DNA of 64,000 bases, taken from assembly GCF_000204055.1 (NCBI RefSeq), contig NW_006768831.1:140720-204719 (forward strand), written 5' to 3'. Shown here piece after piece: positions 1-10,893 of the stretch. A model generated the notes under the pieces. It saw nothing but the letters and a program-made list of their open reading frames with translations, made no database searches and had not been told where the DNA came from. The number at the start of each line of letters is the position of its first letter. Positions within the stretch are counted from its first letter, which is position 1. The translations under genes were made by a program, and so were the position numbers. The DNA is from Melampsora larici-populina 98AG31 (lineage: Eukaryota; Basidiomycota; Pucciniomycetes; Pucciniales; Melampsoraceae).

Positions 1-617
1 GGGTTGGGTTGGATGATCATCTTAACTTGAGGCTAAATGACATCATACTGTGTGACTGTTCCTTTACAGACATCATATTTACTCTTTACCAATTTTTATG
101 CTCTTTATATTTCCAATTCAGTTATCATCATCAATTGACCTTATCATCCAAGTTTAAAACCCCTCCATCTCCATCCTAGTTTCAGTTGCCAAGGCTATTG
201 GCTAATTGTTTTTACTTAATTTTTGCCATGTTCATAAGATGGTTACTTAACTATTATATTTCTCACAAAAAAATAGTTATGTAAAAAACAAGTTTTGAGG
301 TCATTTTTTCTATTGTTGTTCTACAAGATTATTACTGAAAGAAGTTATGTTTTACATGTTTAGTGTTCCTTGTATGGGTGTCTATTTAGGCTACGTTTGG
401 CCAGGATCAGTTGATTTAATGTATGTACCTGAAAATTGAGTGCATTTTGTTGCCATAAAATGTGTTAATTCAAATTTTCTCTTTTTTTGAATTTTTTTAA
501 TTAATGTACCTTATAATTCAACTCACATTTGACAAAATTTGATCAGATTTGATCAAATTTAATCATCATAATCTCTGTTGACCGCCATCTTGAGCTTAAC
601 ACCTTCATCCCAAAACC
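1..617. other. Intergenic, no gene seen
   Basis: AT-rich DNA with runs of T and no open frame that I can support. The first twelve bases are a G/T-rich repeat that is too short and of the wrong unit to be a telomere. Confidence 0.5.
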
Positions 618-734
618 ATGTCAGACTCTGAATTTTTGTCCGGCAAAGATCAATGGACCTCCTTGTCCTCGTCATTGTCAGCTTTATCAGACAGCAATGA
701 AGAATTAATGGAGCTCCTCATCAGTGCTGCTTGA
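618..734 (+). pseudogene. Short ORF, possible N-terminal remnant of a transposase-like protein
   Basis: An ATG opens a 38-codon frame rich in Ser, Leu, Asp and Glu (it begins MSDSEFLSG) and stops at 732-734. The acidic, serine-rich N-terminus resembles the starts of many Harbinger-type transposases in basidiomycetes, but no catalytic domain follows. Downstream sequence keeps no frame. This is a weak call and could be a chance ORF. Confidence 0.2.
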
Positions 735-884
735 GACCATATTGAACTAGCAAATCACTCAAAAGTTCTGTGTCAGATGTCTGCACTTATAGGTGCTATG
801 TATGCGTGTGAGGTTTATGATGGAAGTCCAGTCCTCTTCTGAGAATTATGTCAAATGAACAAAGCAGCCACCCACTTCCAACAA

Positions 885-1300
885 AATTGCGTCGCATCTC
901 GGCATGCGCGCTCACATAGCAAGGTGAGATGCGATTTCGTATCGCGTATGTGACAGGCGATGAAAGTCCCATGCGATGTGAAATCGCGCAGGTTTCAAGC
1001 GATTGGACCTGTCAAATCACATACATGTGTGTGATTCTACCCAGATGCGATTTAGGATCGCGTCTACTCAACGCGACTTGACGATGACGCGATCCTTAAT
1101 CGCCTCAACTCAATCCGACTCAACCGCTCAAGCGATTCAGGCTCGCGGCACCTCAATGCGACTGAACACCTCACGCGATTCAATCCACTGAATCACTTGA
1201 ATATCATGCGAAAGGATCTTCTCATCGCTCAACCTCAATGTGATTTAAGGTCACGTTCTTTCCTGCGACTCAACACCGCCATTTCTTGTCGCCTCTTCTC
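885..1300. repeat. GCGAT/ATCGC-rich degenerate repeat
   Basis: The pentamers GCGAT and ATCGC recur about a dozen times in some 400 bp, often as facing pairs a few bases apart, which makes short imperfect palindromes. GC content is visibly higher than in the flanks. The open frame at 1003-1191 is a by-product of this composition. Confidence 0.55.
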
Positions 1301-1798
1301 GTCCGATCCAATCCCGCTCTCCTCAATCATCTCATCCTGGCACTCCTGATACCGAAAAAATAGGATCTACTTTGGAATCAATATGATGCTCCAAAGTCTT
1401 ATTTTGCTCTGATAGACATCATTAGTTACAAAAACCAATCGTCCCATCCGAGAAAGTAGAGTTACCAATGCCTATAACGTCAACAAAAAACAATTAAAGA
1501 ATGAAATTTACAAAGAAATAAACATGGCCAGAGAACAGTTTCATGCCGATGGTTTTGAAAAATTATCTGATGAGTTGAGCTGAGTGTTTTGTAATAACCA
1601 GCCATTTTCAAAAAAAGAATCAGCCCTCTAATTCAGTCAATAAGCTTTGCATGCGCGGAATATGACCGTTCACTGCCTCGTAAAAAGTTAGCGCAAGGCA
1701 GGTTTGATGAGATGTTTTTTTGCGGCGAAATCCTATGTATGCGCATCATTTAGCTGGCACGACGGTGGATCATGTGACAGTCTTAAGGTATATGAGAT

Positions 1799-1842
1799 GT
1801 TGATGCACTCTATTGAAGATCTTTTCAATAGAGTGCATCAAC
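1799..1842. repeat. Perfect hairpin, 18-bp arms
   Basis: Left arm 1799-1816 and right arm 1825-1842 are exact reverse complements around an 8-nt spacer. No gene is adjacent, so a role as a terminator of a known gene cannot be argued. It may be a minimal fold-back element. Confidence 0.8.
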
Positions 1843-1997
1843 TACTTGAAGGGAAAAAGGGTCAATTATAAGTGGTAGCTTATGATGGTGTTTGAAGGTG
1901 GAAGTTGAAGCGCTTCACAAATTGAGAGTTGTCCCATAGAAACTCTGAACTTTACTCCTCTGACTGCACGTGGAAAACTTTGACCATGAAATTGTAA

Positions 1998-2110
1998 GGG
2001 GTGTCAAGTCCAATGTTTTACGGTTTTTCCGTAAAGAAACTTTCTCCGTAAAAAACTTTCCCGTTGTAGCATACATGTAAAATTCACAACACGGATTTAA
2101 AGACCTCACC
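1998..2110 (+). repeat. Dispersed repeat with GGGGTGTCAAG end
   Basis: The segment starts with GGGGTGTCAAGTC and is full of CCGTAAA/TTTACGG motifs. Similar ends and internal motifs occur near 11717, 28814, 56655 and 58300, which suggests a degraded non-autonomous transposon family. Confidence 0.45.
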
Positions 2111-2519
2111 TTGACCATTTCACTATTGGAAAAAGGTGGCCTTGATAGTGGATGCAAGAGTTGTTTTGTTGGACTGTTAAAGCAGGGGTATGGTATTTCA
2201 AACAAAATAGCCAATATTCTCATAGACTAACTGGAACATTTTAAATCAAGAGAAACGCATGATCTATTTCTCAAGCTTCCACCTATACTTCATATACACA
2301 CTTTATGATTCACACCACCACTTGAACCATTACATCAAGATCCAAAGCCACCCGTCCCTTAAGGTGCATGAGTGTAGGGCGGCGCGGCGACATCAGGTTC
2401 CATTCTATTCGCAGCAGCAGCATCTTCGACATCACAGGTGCGTTTACTGTGGACAAAGTATCATGTCAGTCAGAATGATCTCATTCAAACGCAGTATGTT
2501 ATTTTTTTGATTCCTTAAC

Positions 2520-3023
2520 TTACATCTCCTGAGCTATCAGTGCCCACAGAAGCCCGATGTCATCTTGATATTGTCGAACCATGCGCTTGAAACGTTTGTA
2601 CCGTTTGCGTGACTCCTTTGCTTGACGCTTCAAGATTTCACGGTGAGCAATGACTTCGGGATCTTCTGAACGTAACATCGTGTGGATGTATCGAAGCATG
2701 ATTCGAGCCTGGCAATAATCTTGCCAGATGTCGTCAGTGGCTTCTTCCAGATAGACCATCGAGCTGATAAGATGCTCAATCTCGTCACTGTTTAGGAAGC
2801 CGTGTCTTTGTACATGTTGAACAATATAGTCAGGTATTTTGTGGAAGGACCCGGGTTCCAGATTACTTTTGAAGTAGATATCAAAGTTGCTTTCACGTTC
2901 ATGAGATGTCGAGCCGCCTCCGGGGATTGCATTTGGATCTGGCTTTTGCTCATGACACGCGATGGCTTCTAAACCGGGTAAGATGCCGCTAGTTACGCGG
3001 CCTAGTATAGGTGGAAACACCAT
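2520..3023 (-). CDS. Unknown helical, basic-tailed protein
   Basis: An ATG at 3023 opens a 167-residue frame ending at 2520. I do not recognise the family. The C-terminal half is predicted by eye to be strongly helical and charged, with a Lys/Arg-rich stretch at about residues 135-155. An open frame continues upstream to 3086, and another ORF lies at 3046-3309, so a 5' exon is likely. One join (donor near 3094, acceptor near 3061) keeps the frame but implies an intron of only about 34 nt. The start given is therefore the first internal ATG and is provisional. Confidence 0.5.
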   Translation of the reverse strand: MVFPPILGRVTSGILPGLEAIACHEQKPDPNAIPGGGSTSHERESNFDIYFKSNLEPGSFHKIPDYIVQHVQRHGFLNSDEIEHLISSMVYLEEATDDIWQDYCQARIMLRYIHTMLRSEDPEVIAHREILKRQAKESRKRYKRFKRMVRQYQDDIGLLWALIAQEM

Positions 3024-3309
3024 CGCTACAGGGTAAAAAAATCTTTCAACTTGTAGCTTTTGAAATATGAGAAATAGAGAAAACACTGACCAGTATAAAT
3101 TTTGCTGCAGCGGAATCCGGCGCGAGTAAGGAATCGATGGATGTCCAGCTACGTCGACCTCTGGATAAAACCGCTCGAATGCAGCGCAAATCAGGTATGA
3201 AAGGGGTTGTTATATGTAATCGTGCACAAACCCACTTCACAAAGGGTGTAAATCTGTCAAGTTTCACTCGTAGAAGGCTGACCGTTTTTCTAAAACGTAT
3301 ACTTACCAC

Positions 3310-4130
3310 TCAAAGTTGCTTACAATTCGAAACCAGCGACCTATTTTCTTTCGGCGGAAATCTTTTGTACGTCAAAAACATAAGACGATTTCTGCACTAA
3401 TTTTTAAATTTCTCAACATCAAGCAAGCTTTATGACTACCAATCGCTAACACTATTTAGCTTAGTCTTATATAACCACAGATCTGTTAAAATTCATTGAT
3501 CATTTCATTTTATTACTTTACCGATGAAACATATCACTAGGCTCAAACTACGTGATCTTGCCGAGAAGAATTCAGACAGATGATCACTGGAGCTATGATG
3601 TGCAACCTCCCGCACGCCATAAGCGAAGAGGAAACATAATAACCCTCGATGTGATCCTGTAAGTGAAGCAGTTCGCAACTCTACGGGGATGATATTAGTA
3701 GTGGGGATAAACTGAGTGGGAAAATATCAGCTTAAAAAATGGAAAAGAACTTGAATACCAACATATCGTTCATGAAGGAAAATAGAAACCCTTGTCCTAT
3801 AGAAACATTTTTTGTTCTTTGGACAGAAGGTAATTGAAAAGATGTTCTTCGTGGAAACATTTTCATCTTTGGAGCTTTTAAGCAAGAAGAGTTCAAGGTG
3901 CGGGTAGTTGGAGAAGAAAAATAGATGACAAAAGGACTCCCATTACAATCAATGAGCTGATACCACCGGATTGTATATTCCACTCTAAATCAAACCGACA
4001 ATAAGGCCTAAAACATACGACAAACAAAAAGCAGTGGCTTCCACCTGATACCAAATACTAGAAATTGAATCAGCTGAATGACGATCTGTTTACTTGAGAA
4101 ATGAGCTGACCGCTAACCATGCAGCCTCAG
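3310..4130. other. Intergenic, no gene seen
   Basis: No supportable coding exon. The segment 3290-3390 carries motifs (GGCGGAAATCTTTT, ACGTCAAAAA) shared with the dispersed CGTAAA-rich repeats elsewhere in the window. Confidence 0.45.
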
Positions 4131-5423
4131 TCACAAAATAATTCCATGAATCCTCACACGATAAACACATGTATGATGTTGATTTCCATGATTCGAATTG
4201 ATCTTGAAGATGACCTTGTTGTAAACATCTTTTGTCGGTGTAAATTCAAATGTCTGGGCAATTGACGCTTTTGATGTATTGTAAAAGGCACCGAATAAGA
4301 AAAATTCCGAGTTCACATCTTTGTCCTCCACCAGACCCCAAAGCTCGAAATCTTTAGGGGCTGCATCTATACTATCTTGAGCCAACTCTTTTCCAATGTG
4401 CTCGACTGTGACACCAGCGATGTTGATAGGGTGACTTAGGGCAATACCCAGCTGTCCTTTTGAGCCATTGAAGGCCCAGCACGCACCAATTGAGCCGTCA
4501 CCAGTCAAAACGATTTTGGGTAACGTAACTGAGGGAAGGCCACTAAGGGGGGCAAAGAGAGTTCCCCATCTTCTTGGGCCCTCGAGGGGGGCGGGTACAC
4601 CACGATCAAGACTGATTGATTTCGAGGTCAGGCCAGCAATCACCGAACCACCAGTCTGTATAAATGCAAAATCTCGACGACCATCTTTGTCCTTCGTGCA
4701 TGTCTTCAGAGCGTCCTGAGCAATGGTTTTGAAATGTTCAATCATTTGCAGGAACTGTCGAAAGTTCAGCATCGCGTTGTTGATCTTGTCATGGGTGGAA
4801 TCTTTCAATGTCGACTCAGGAGTTTCGGAAAGCGGGGTGAATTGACCAGGTACTTGAAGCGTAGTTATCTCATCCCATAATCCAAGATCGTGCGAGACTA
4901 TCGAAAAGGCAGAGATCCAGTAATCGTGGACCTGTTGAAGGTGTTGGACTTGCGTTTCCAACTCATCTACTTTCTTTTCCGTCATGTGCAACCTATTCAA
5001 AATGGGTTGAAGGTTTTCGGGGTCTTGTATACGTCGGACATGATTTCCTAATTCTTTCAATTTCTCATCCATAATCTTCAACGCCATGGAATTATCCCCC
5101 GATATGTCGCCTTCTCGAATAGATCTGAATTCAGCTTGTAATTCAATCAAGTTCTTGTTGGTGATATGCAATGTTGCCGAATAGCCTAGATTAAAGCAGG
5201 TCAGTATACTGCCAAGGAAGTCGGCTCATATAAAATGCTTACTTGTGAAGAACCATAAGACAAAGGCAGAGAGCACGATCAAATACGATTGGCGTATAGA
5301 CCGGGAGATCAAAAGCTTGACCACAAGACCACACTTTTTACCGATGCTATGTTGGTAAATCTCCCTTTCCTCAATGTGGATATGACTGGTAGAGTGGCGG
5401 TGATTGGTTCTCTGATCTGGCAT
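4131..5423 (-). CDS. SUN-domain protein (Sad1/UNC-84 type), inner nuclear membrane
   Basis: Two exons (5423-5243 and 5185-4131, intron 57 bp, phase 1) give 411 residues. A short N-terminal nucleoplasmic part is followed by one hydrophobic segment at about residues 45-60, a helical coiled-coil region at about 95-150, and a C-terminal SUN domain at about 237-411. The domain shows the family hallmarks: GACWAF then G-S-K-G-Q, a leucine/isoleucine strand, VEHIGKE, DAAPKDFELWGL, and the terminal SNHGNQHHTCVYRVRIHG. SUN proteins sit in the inner nuclear membrane and pair with KASH proteins in the LINC complex to tether the nucleus and spindle pole body. The ATG at 5423 is the first in frame with the membrane segment. 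The TTG at 5171 that opens the long frame is not a start, because the spliced exon continues upstream. The family call is firm; the exact N-terminus is less so. Confidence 0.92.
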
Positions 5424-6008
5424 GTTGATCACAGTGAGCGGTGGTCTAGATTTGGAGCACAAAATCTAGTGTTGGCGGACAACTAACACCGTGGGGTCAG
5501 CATGTACTTAGCCGCCTTAGCCGCCAACTTCTGGATTCTTCCACTGTATGAATCGGATGACTGTTCCCTCCTCCACAATGGGCTCGCAGTTAAGGTCAAT
5601 GGACGGTCCGCGTCTGCTTACACAATTTCAGTGACACGGGGCCTAAAGATGAGTGCCTGGAAGAATGCTTGATTAGTGCTGTAATTTTATTTGCATCAGT
5701 CTGCCCAATCCCAATGTTTTAACCGGTCTTAGCAGGAAGTTTATCTGGATCTTCTCCATATAGAATCTTACACAACTCATGATGTGCACAAAAAGACTTG
5801 TATAAATCTAAGTGCAGATACAGCATTTTGATGGCAACTTTAACACAAACACAATATACAAGTTTCTAAATGGAAAACAAGGAGAAATCTAATGATAAGG
5901 ATTAGAAAGTGGTGAGATGAGAAAGAAAAGCAAAGATACAATCTGACCGCTTATGATAAAAAATCAAGATAATGCTCCATTAGGTACATATATGCTCTGT
6001 GGCTCTTA
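5424..6008. other. Intergenic between two minus-strand genes
   Basis: No coding exon or repeat recognised. Confidence 0.5.
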
Positions 6009-7565
6009 TCATACTGGTTTCCTAGTGATGGATAAGATAGGTTTCTCCACGTTTCCATCCAATATGTGTTCATCAAGTGTGTGCAACAAAAGGAGGCACT
6101 GCATAGCACTTCCATCGACCGAGTTTCTGGTGGCCTTGTGCCGTCTTTGAGCCATATCCTGTCAGAGAGAAGTTAGTTCCCTGATATGTATATAGATTCA
6201 TTGGTGAAAGTCGCTTGTATTTACTTACTATCCAGGATTGAGCGTTGTCATGATAGAGCTGAATCATACGCCTAACCTTCTGTAGATAGGTTGCAACTTC
6301 TCCGGTGTAGTCTATGGCTGACCTGATCGATTTTAGGAGGAGACCTGATGCATGGTATTTTGAACTTCCAAAGAGATAAGAGACGCTCCAGGAATTGAGA
6401 CTTGCCCGCAGAGTCCTTTCGATGTTGGAAAGTTCTTGCTTTGCAACTTGATTTGCTTCTGTTGTTGACCAAATCTCGTTAATCGTAGAGTTGGCAAAAA
6501 TTTTGAGAAGATCAAAAATGTAAACAGTTTGATCAAGCAGTTCTTGAGGAATCTCTAATTTACTTGGAAGATTTGGCTGCTTCAAGAGCAACTGAGACTG
6601 GAGAAGAACATCAGTTTAAGTAGAAGGAACGGAAGTCAGAGGTGATGTACCAACCTCTTGCTTGAGCAACCCCATCTCAGTGTGCCCTTTACCATGTAGC
6701 TGACGTAACTTGTCGACAACCAAATTGACAGCATCTGAAAGATCCCAGAGGATCACTGAAGTCTCAAATGAGCCCTTTAAGTTTGGTTGAAGTCGCAGTA
6801 AGCCCGACATTTCTTGTATGGGGAGTGTGTCAATTGTCTGACGGTCCATCTCGAGGCATAGCTCGTTCATTGACTTGACGATATTTTCGGAAGAGTGTTG
6901 AACAGAGGTGATCTCGTCTGAGTTCATACCTTGCCTGAGCCTTATCAACAAATTAGTTTCACGACGCCATGGGATCGTATTTGGCGCTAATCTGTGATCA
7001 CGTAAATTAACAAACATATTCAATATATAAAGCTTGCTCATTCGGAGAAAATGGGCGACCTGAAGGAGCTTCCTTACATATGAAGACACGATAATATACT
7101 CAGGATCAATATGCCCCCTGCAAATAATCTGGATAGCGGAGTCCAGTTATGCCATGCGCCTGGAGCCGACGAGCTTTGGAAAGATTTTTCAGGTGAGACC
7201 TGCTGTTGAGAAGCTCCTTGCCTCGGGTCTTGCGCTTCTTTTAGCGATGAACAGTTTGAAGAGATTTGTTGAAGCAATTCGAGTTGTTCCAGACAGGGTA
7301 TGAGGTGTTTCCGAGGGGGTATAGAGTGTTCGGTATCTGAGTCTTCCTCGTACCCGGGTAGCTGTGGAATCCTCTCAGGGTCGCTCAAGAAATCCTCAAA
7401 GGTGATAGATGGAATGTGTAGCTCGCCGAAGAAAGGTTTGAAGGTGGAACTTGGAGATGGAGATGTTGCTGAAGCTTGCATCGGGCCTGAGAAAAAATTG
7501 TAAGGGTTGGTCGGAAAAGAAGACTCGGCGTTTGTCGTAGTGGATAGAGAAGAGGCCGTAATCAT
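6009..7565 (-). CDS. Gene A: unknown membrane-anchored helical protein
   Basis: Four exons (7565-7078, 6991-6655, 6597-6229, 6158-6009) join in frame to 447 residues with good donors (GTAAGG, GTTGGT, GTAAGT) and pyrimidine-rich acceptors. Residues 1-140 are polar, Ser/Pro-rich and probably disordered. One hydrophobic segment lies at about 147-163 and the rest is helical. I know no named family. It resembles gene B (33295-34701): both have a membrane region, then an LW[DE]LSD motif followed by a charged helix, then a later helix containing several I/L-x3-A and Y-x2-N-like positions. Both end in a 150-nt exon entered in phase 0. The pair suggests a lineage-specific family. An alternative reading keeps the membrane segment in an unspliced exon that stops at 7074. 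Confidence 0.7.
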
Positions 7566-7820
7566 AGTGCAAGAATACGGAGATTCAAGAAAGAAAAGAG
7601 TAAGTGCATGGATTTAAACAGAAGTACAACTATAACTCAACTTGAAAAACCCTGAGGCTGAGCCCATCCTATTACTTCGCATAAACTGCTTTTGTATTGC
7701 ACTTCTTGAGAGCCACGATTGATCAGCAATCGTGCTAAGCTGCTTGGTTCAGCGTGATCAGTACCCACTAATACGTCTTTGGCTCAGTCAGGAGTTTCCA
7801 TGCACAAGCTTGGGTGTGCT

Positions 7821-8174
7821 TCAATATGATTCGTTTCTTATACTTGAAAGTTTATCACGTACACGCTGTGCAAGACTGCGTCGACCTGAGTACTGACCAC
7901 CGGTGGTACTGACTTGCTGGAACAATTGGAAGAACCGAAAAAGTGAACAAATAAGGAAAAGAGAAGAAACACTGAGGTTTGGATCTATGGAGCAAAGGCA
8001 AGAGTATAGAAACATGATATGAGGGTGCGGTTAGATGAGTTGAATCGAGGCCAGTGGGGCATGAAGTGGATGAAGATGAAGCGGCCACGGAAGCTCGGAT
8101 ATGTAGAGATATTGTCCTGACTCACCAGTGTTCGGACTAGATGGCCGGGTTTTCACAGTTAACTCCTCATCCAT
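7821..8174 (-). CDS. Possible small two-exon gene, about 70 aa
   Basis: An ATG at 8174 with exons 8174-8126 and 7984-7821 (intron 141 bp) gives a 70-residue frame with a short hydrophobic stretch in the middle and a basic C-terminus. Splice sites are acceptable but nothing in the sequence is familiar. It could equally be non-coding. Confidence 0.3.
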
Positions 8175-8199
8175 AAAAGCAACAGCGCTTTGAAAGATC

Positions 8200-9074
8200 T
8201 GTACATACATTTATGTAATTTGAGGCAACAGGGAATAATGTTGTGTACCAGGTTCATAAGTAACGTTCCTTTTGATCGTCAAAAGATCATTTTCTAATTG
8301 TTTATATGCTCATATCTTTATATAAATATACAGTTTACTTTTTACATCTTTCCAAAAGGCTATCTGTATCAAGAAGACTCAGGTTGACACTTTTACGGCT
8401 TGGTTCATGAAATGTTTTGCACAACTTCATGAATTTTACGGTACATTTTCCAACATCCGGCAAACTCTCTGATGACTACCAGTTGCTAGTACTGTGGTTT
8501 AAATCTTTGACCACTTCGTTTTATTTTTTATGAATCGGGCAAATGTTTTACACGCCAAGAAAATACAAGTTTGCCCAATTACATAAGCGTATGTAAAACG
8601 TTGTTATAAAAAATTGTATAACGCCGCATTAAAATTAACGTACCTTCTTTGACAGCCATCAATCATCGTAAAAAACTCAAATGCAAAAAGCCACAAAGCT
8701 GTTTCGTCTGCAAAAGCTGTTTCGCGAAATTCGACTCGAACGGTCCAGCATCAAAAATTACGACGAACATTTTGACTCGTTCCGTCAATTCCATGACGAA
8801 TATGGACGTGCGTCTCGGCTCATAGTTACCCATCCTTACCCATCCTCGCAAGTATGGATGACCCACTCGCACTACGGCTGACAAACCTGTGATTATCGAG
8901 GCCGCCAAAGAGAAGATTAGCAAGAATAATCCACATCCTGAAGGCGACATGCCTTTCCCACAAGCTACAACATTAAGAAAGGTCCTGGGTCGGAATCAGA
9001 CCAAACCGGACCAGAACCAGACATTAAAGGAGGTGAGTCATCATATTTCTTTTGCAAAGGATTCTTCCTAACAT
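8200..9074. other. Intergenic, possible 5' exons of the next gene
   Basis: AT-rich. Open frames at 8681-8881 and 8889-9040 read through to a good donor (GAG|GTGAGT near 9031), but their frame does not join the exon at 9075, so I did not include them. Confidence 0.4.
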
Positions 9075-9758
9075 ATGTTTTCAGATGCTTTCTCATCTGC
9101 GAAAGAGCTTGTGGCAGCCATGGACACGATTACTTGGGAAGAAATCAATAATATCTTGATATCACAGACCGATGAAGACGAAGTGCCCAAGGTCAATAAG
9201 TCACAGTCTCAAAGTGAGCAATTTCATCCTTCATCCGGCCTTGTTCTTCTTGCTGACCAATATAACTTTGTATCTGTTGTAGGTAACACCGACAACCAAA
9301 ACAAAGCGCCCAACAGGAAAGCGCTCATCAAGGATTTGGAGGATGAAACGGCAAATGAAAGCAAACCCGTGGTGTCATCCAAAACACGTCAAAGGAAGAA
9401 AGGTTAGTGCTTCTTGAATCTCATCCCTTACCCTAACCGAATAGTCTAATATGATCTTGTATTCCTTCGCAGCCAAGGCCAATGCGCGTCGTAAGGCTAA
9501 TGCCAAAAGGGGGGTAGCTGAAGAAGAGGCAACTGCAGAGTCAACCCCCGGTGAGAATTTCATATTATTTTAATTTTACCTGATCCTCCAGGCTCACTTC
9601 TTCGTTGTGCAACAGTGGGATCCAAGAAAGGATCAGGTTGGAAAGGTTGGGAGCTTGTGGCAATTGACAACCTCTTGACGGAAGTCAAGACTGAAGTCAT
9701 TAGCCCAGAGTCGGCCGTTAGTGGTACCGTAAGGAAATCAAAGCGTAGAAAAGCTTAA
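9075..9758 (+). CDS. Small lysine/arginine-rich protein, probably nuclear
   Basis: Four exons (9075-9213, 9283-9402, 9473-9550, 9616-9758), all with phase-1 junctions and GTGAG/GTTAG donors, give 159 residues. The protein is acidic at the start (about residues 20-60), then strongly basic: a KTRQRKK run, an Arg/Ala/Asn-rich helix, and a terminal KSKRRKA that looks like a nuclear localisation signal. No domain recognised. Exon design and composition recall the gene at 58568-59153. The start is the ATG at 9075; an upstream exon cannot be excluded. Confidence 0.6.
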
Positions 9759-10211
9759 AATACTGAGTTTTATATTTCCTTTCATTCCTTTGCTTTGAAG
9801 CGATATACAAACTAAAAGCGCACAAAAAAAGTTTATGATATTCCTGTTTATAATAATATCAAATCAGTATATAGTCCATCTTCCTAATAACACTTCATTC
9901 TTTTAAAAATCCATTCTTTTCATAATAAAAATCCATTTTCGTTGATCTTCGGTGAAAACAAACAAGGCATTGCTTGTACCTACAATCCAGGAGATAGGGT
10001 TTGCGCACGTCTTCCGCCTAGCCCACCCAAAAGTAATGATCTTATGAGTATTGTGCGAGATAAAAAGATTGTGTGAGATAAAAAGACATTATGAGATACA
10101 CTCACGAGACACAAATTACACCGCTTGAGCCCATATGTTCCCAGCAATAATTGATTCTTGACTTGACTCTTGACTGGCCTCCGTGGATATGGTGACATTG
10201 GGAATCAGCCA
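9759..10211. other. Convergent intergenic region
   Basis: AT-rich 3' region shared by the plus gene ending at 9758 and the minus gene ending near 10212. Minus-strand frames continue here (to 10102) but only if the last intron of the next gene is read in another phase. Confidence 0.4.
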
Positions 10212-10893
10212 TCCTGTGTGAATGAATTGAGATATTTGATGAGATGAACTTACACTGCCCTTCGACAGTAGCAGAATGAAAGGAATCTTGAGTCGTGTTT
10301 GGGCCTTCATCATCACTGGTTGAATCTTCATGGCTGTTGTGAGTAGCCTCGGTGGCTGGACTTGCCATTGAGGCTAATTGCAGGTGTCACTTTAATCGAA
10401 TTGCGGTTCGGTGAGAAGAGGAAGAATCTTACCAGCAGCTTGCTCCTCGATGAAGTCCAGGAGCTCGATATCGTCCGAAGACAACGTGATCGGGGCTTCG
10501 ATGGCTGGGTAATCATGGTGGTAAGCGCTAGTCCCTTGTCTAAGGAAGGGAAGTCAGCTTACCTTCCTCGAAAGCTTCAGCAGCCAGAGCAGCCAGAGCT
10601 TCGTCGGACATGCGTAACTTATCCACGGTGTAAGTCTTTCCATTGATCGATCGACGCCAATCGTTGAAAGCTGGCGGATGTGGGAAGGGATTGGTACTGA
10701 TGCATCCATTGACGCGACTGTGGCCGAGCTCGCCACAGCCAAAGCATTGGGCCAATCCGGCATGGATGCCCGGATGGGATCTTTCGTTGATGGTCCAAGG
10801 AAAGATTTCGGATTTTGAGCGGGGTGATAGGCCGCTGAACCAGGCGAGCTCTTGAGGTGTGGGGTTTTCCCACCATCTAGGACGAATTGGCAT
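10212..10893 (-). CDS. Zinc-knuckle-like protein, copy 1
   Basis: Exons 10893-10563, 10504-10433 and 10373-10254 join in phase 1, for about 174 residues. The N-terminal 110 residues carry a compact motif set: tryptophan pair, SEIFPW, RSHPGIHAG, then C-x2-C-x4-H-x5-C (from CFGCGELGH), WRR, NGKTYTVDKLRM. The Cys/His spacing resembles a CCHC zinc knuckle with one extra residue, so a metal-binding role is plausible but unproven. The C-terminal part is acidic and Ala/Ser/Thr-rich. If the last intron (GTAAGT donor at 10253) is removed, the next exon gives T|GA, a stop codon split by the intron. A broken paralogue lies at 24427-25017. No function is known to me. Confidence 0.65.

Noticed and set aside
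1..12. G/T-rich start resembling a telomere
   Set aside because: Only two imperfect units, and not the TTAGGG repeat expected for this group.
1915..2223. 102-residue minus-strand frame
   Set aside because: It overlaps the dispersed CGTAAA-rich repeat and has no independent coding evidence.
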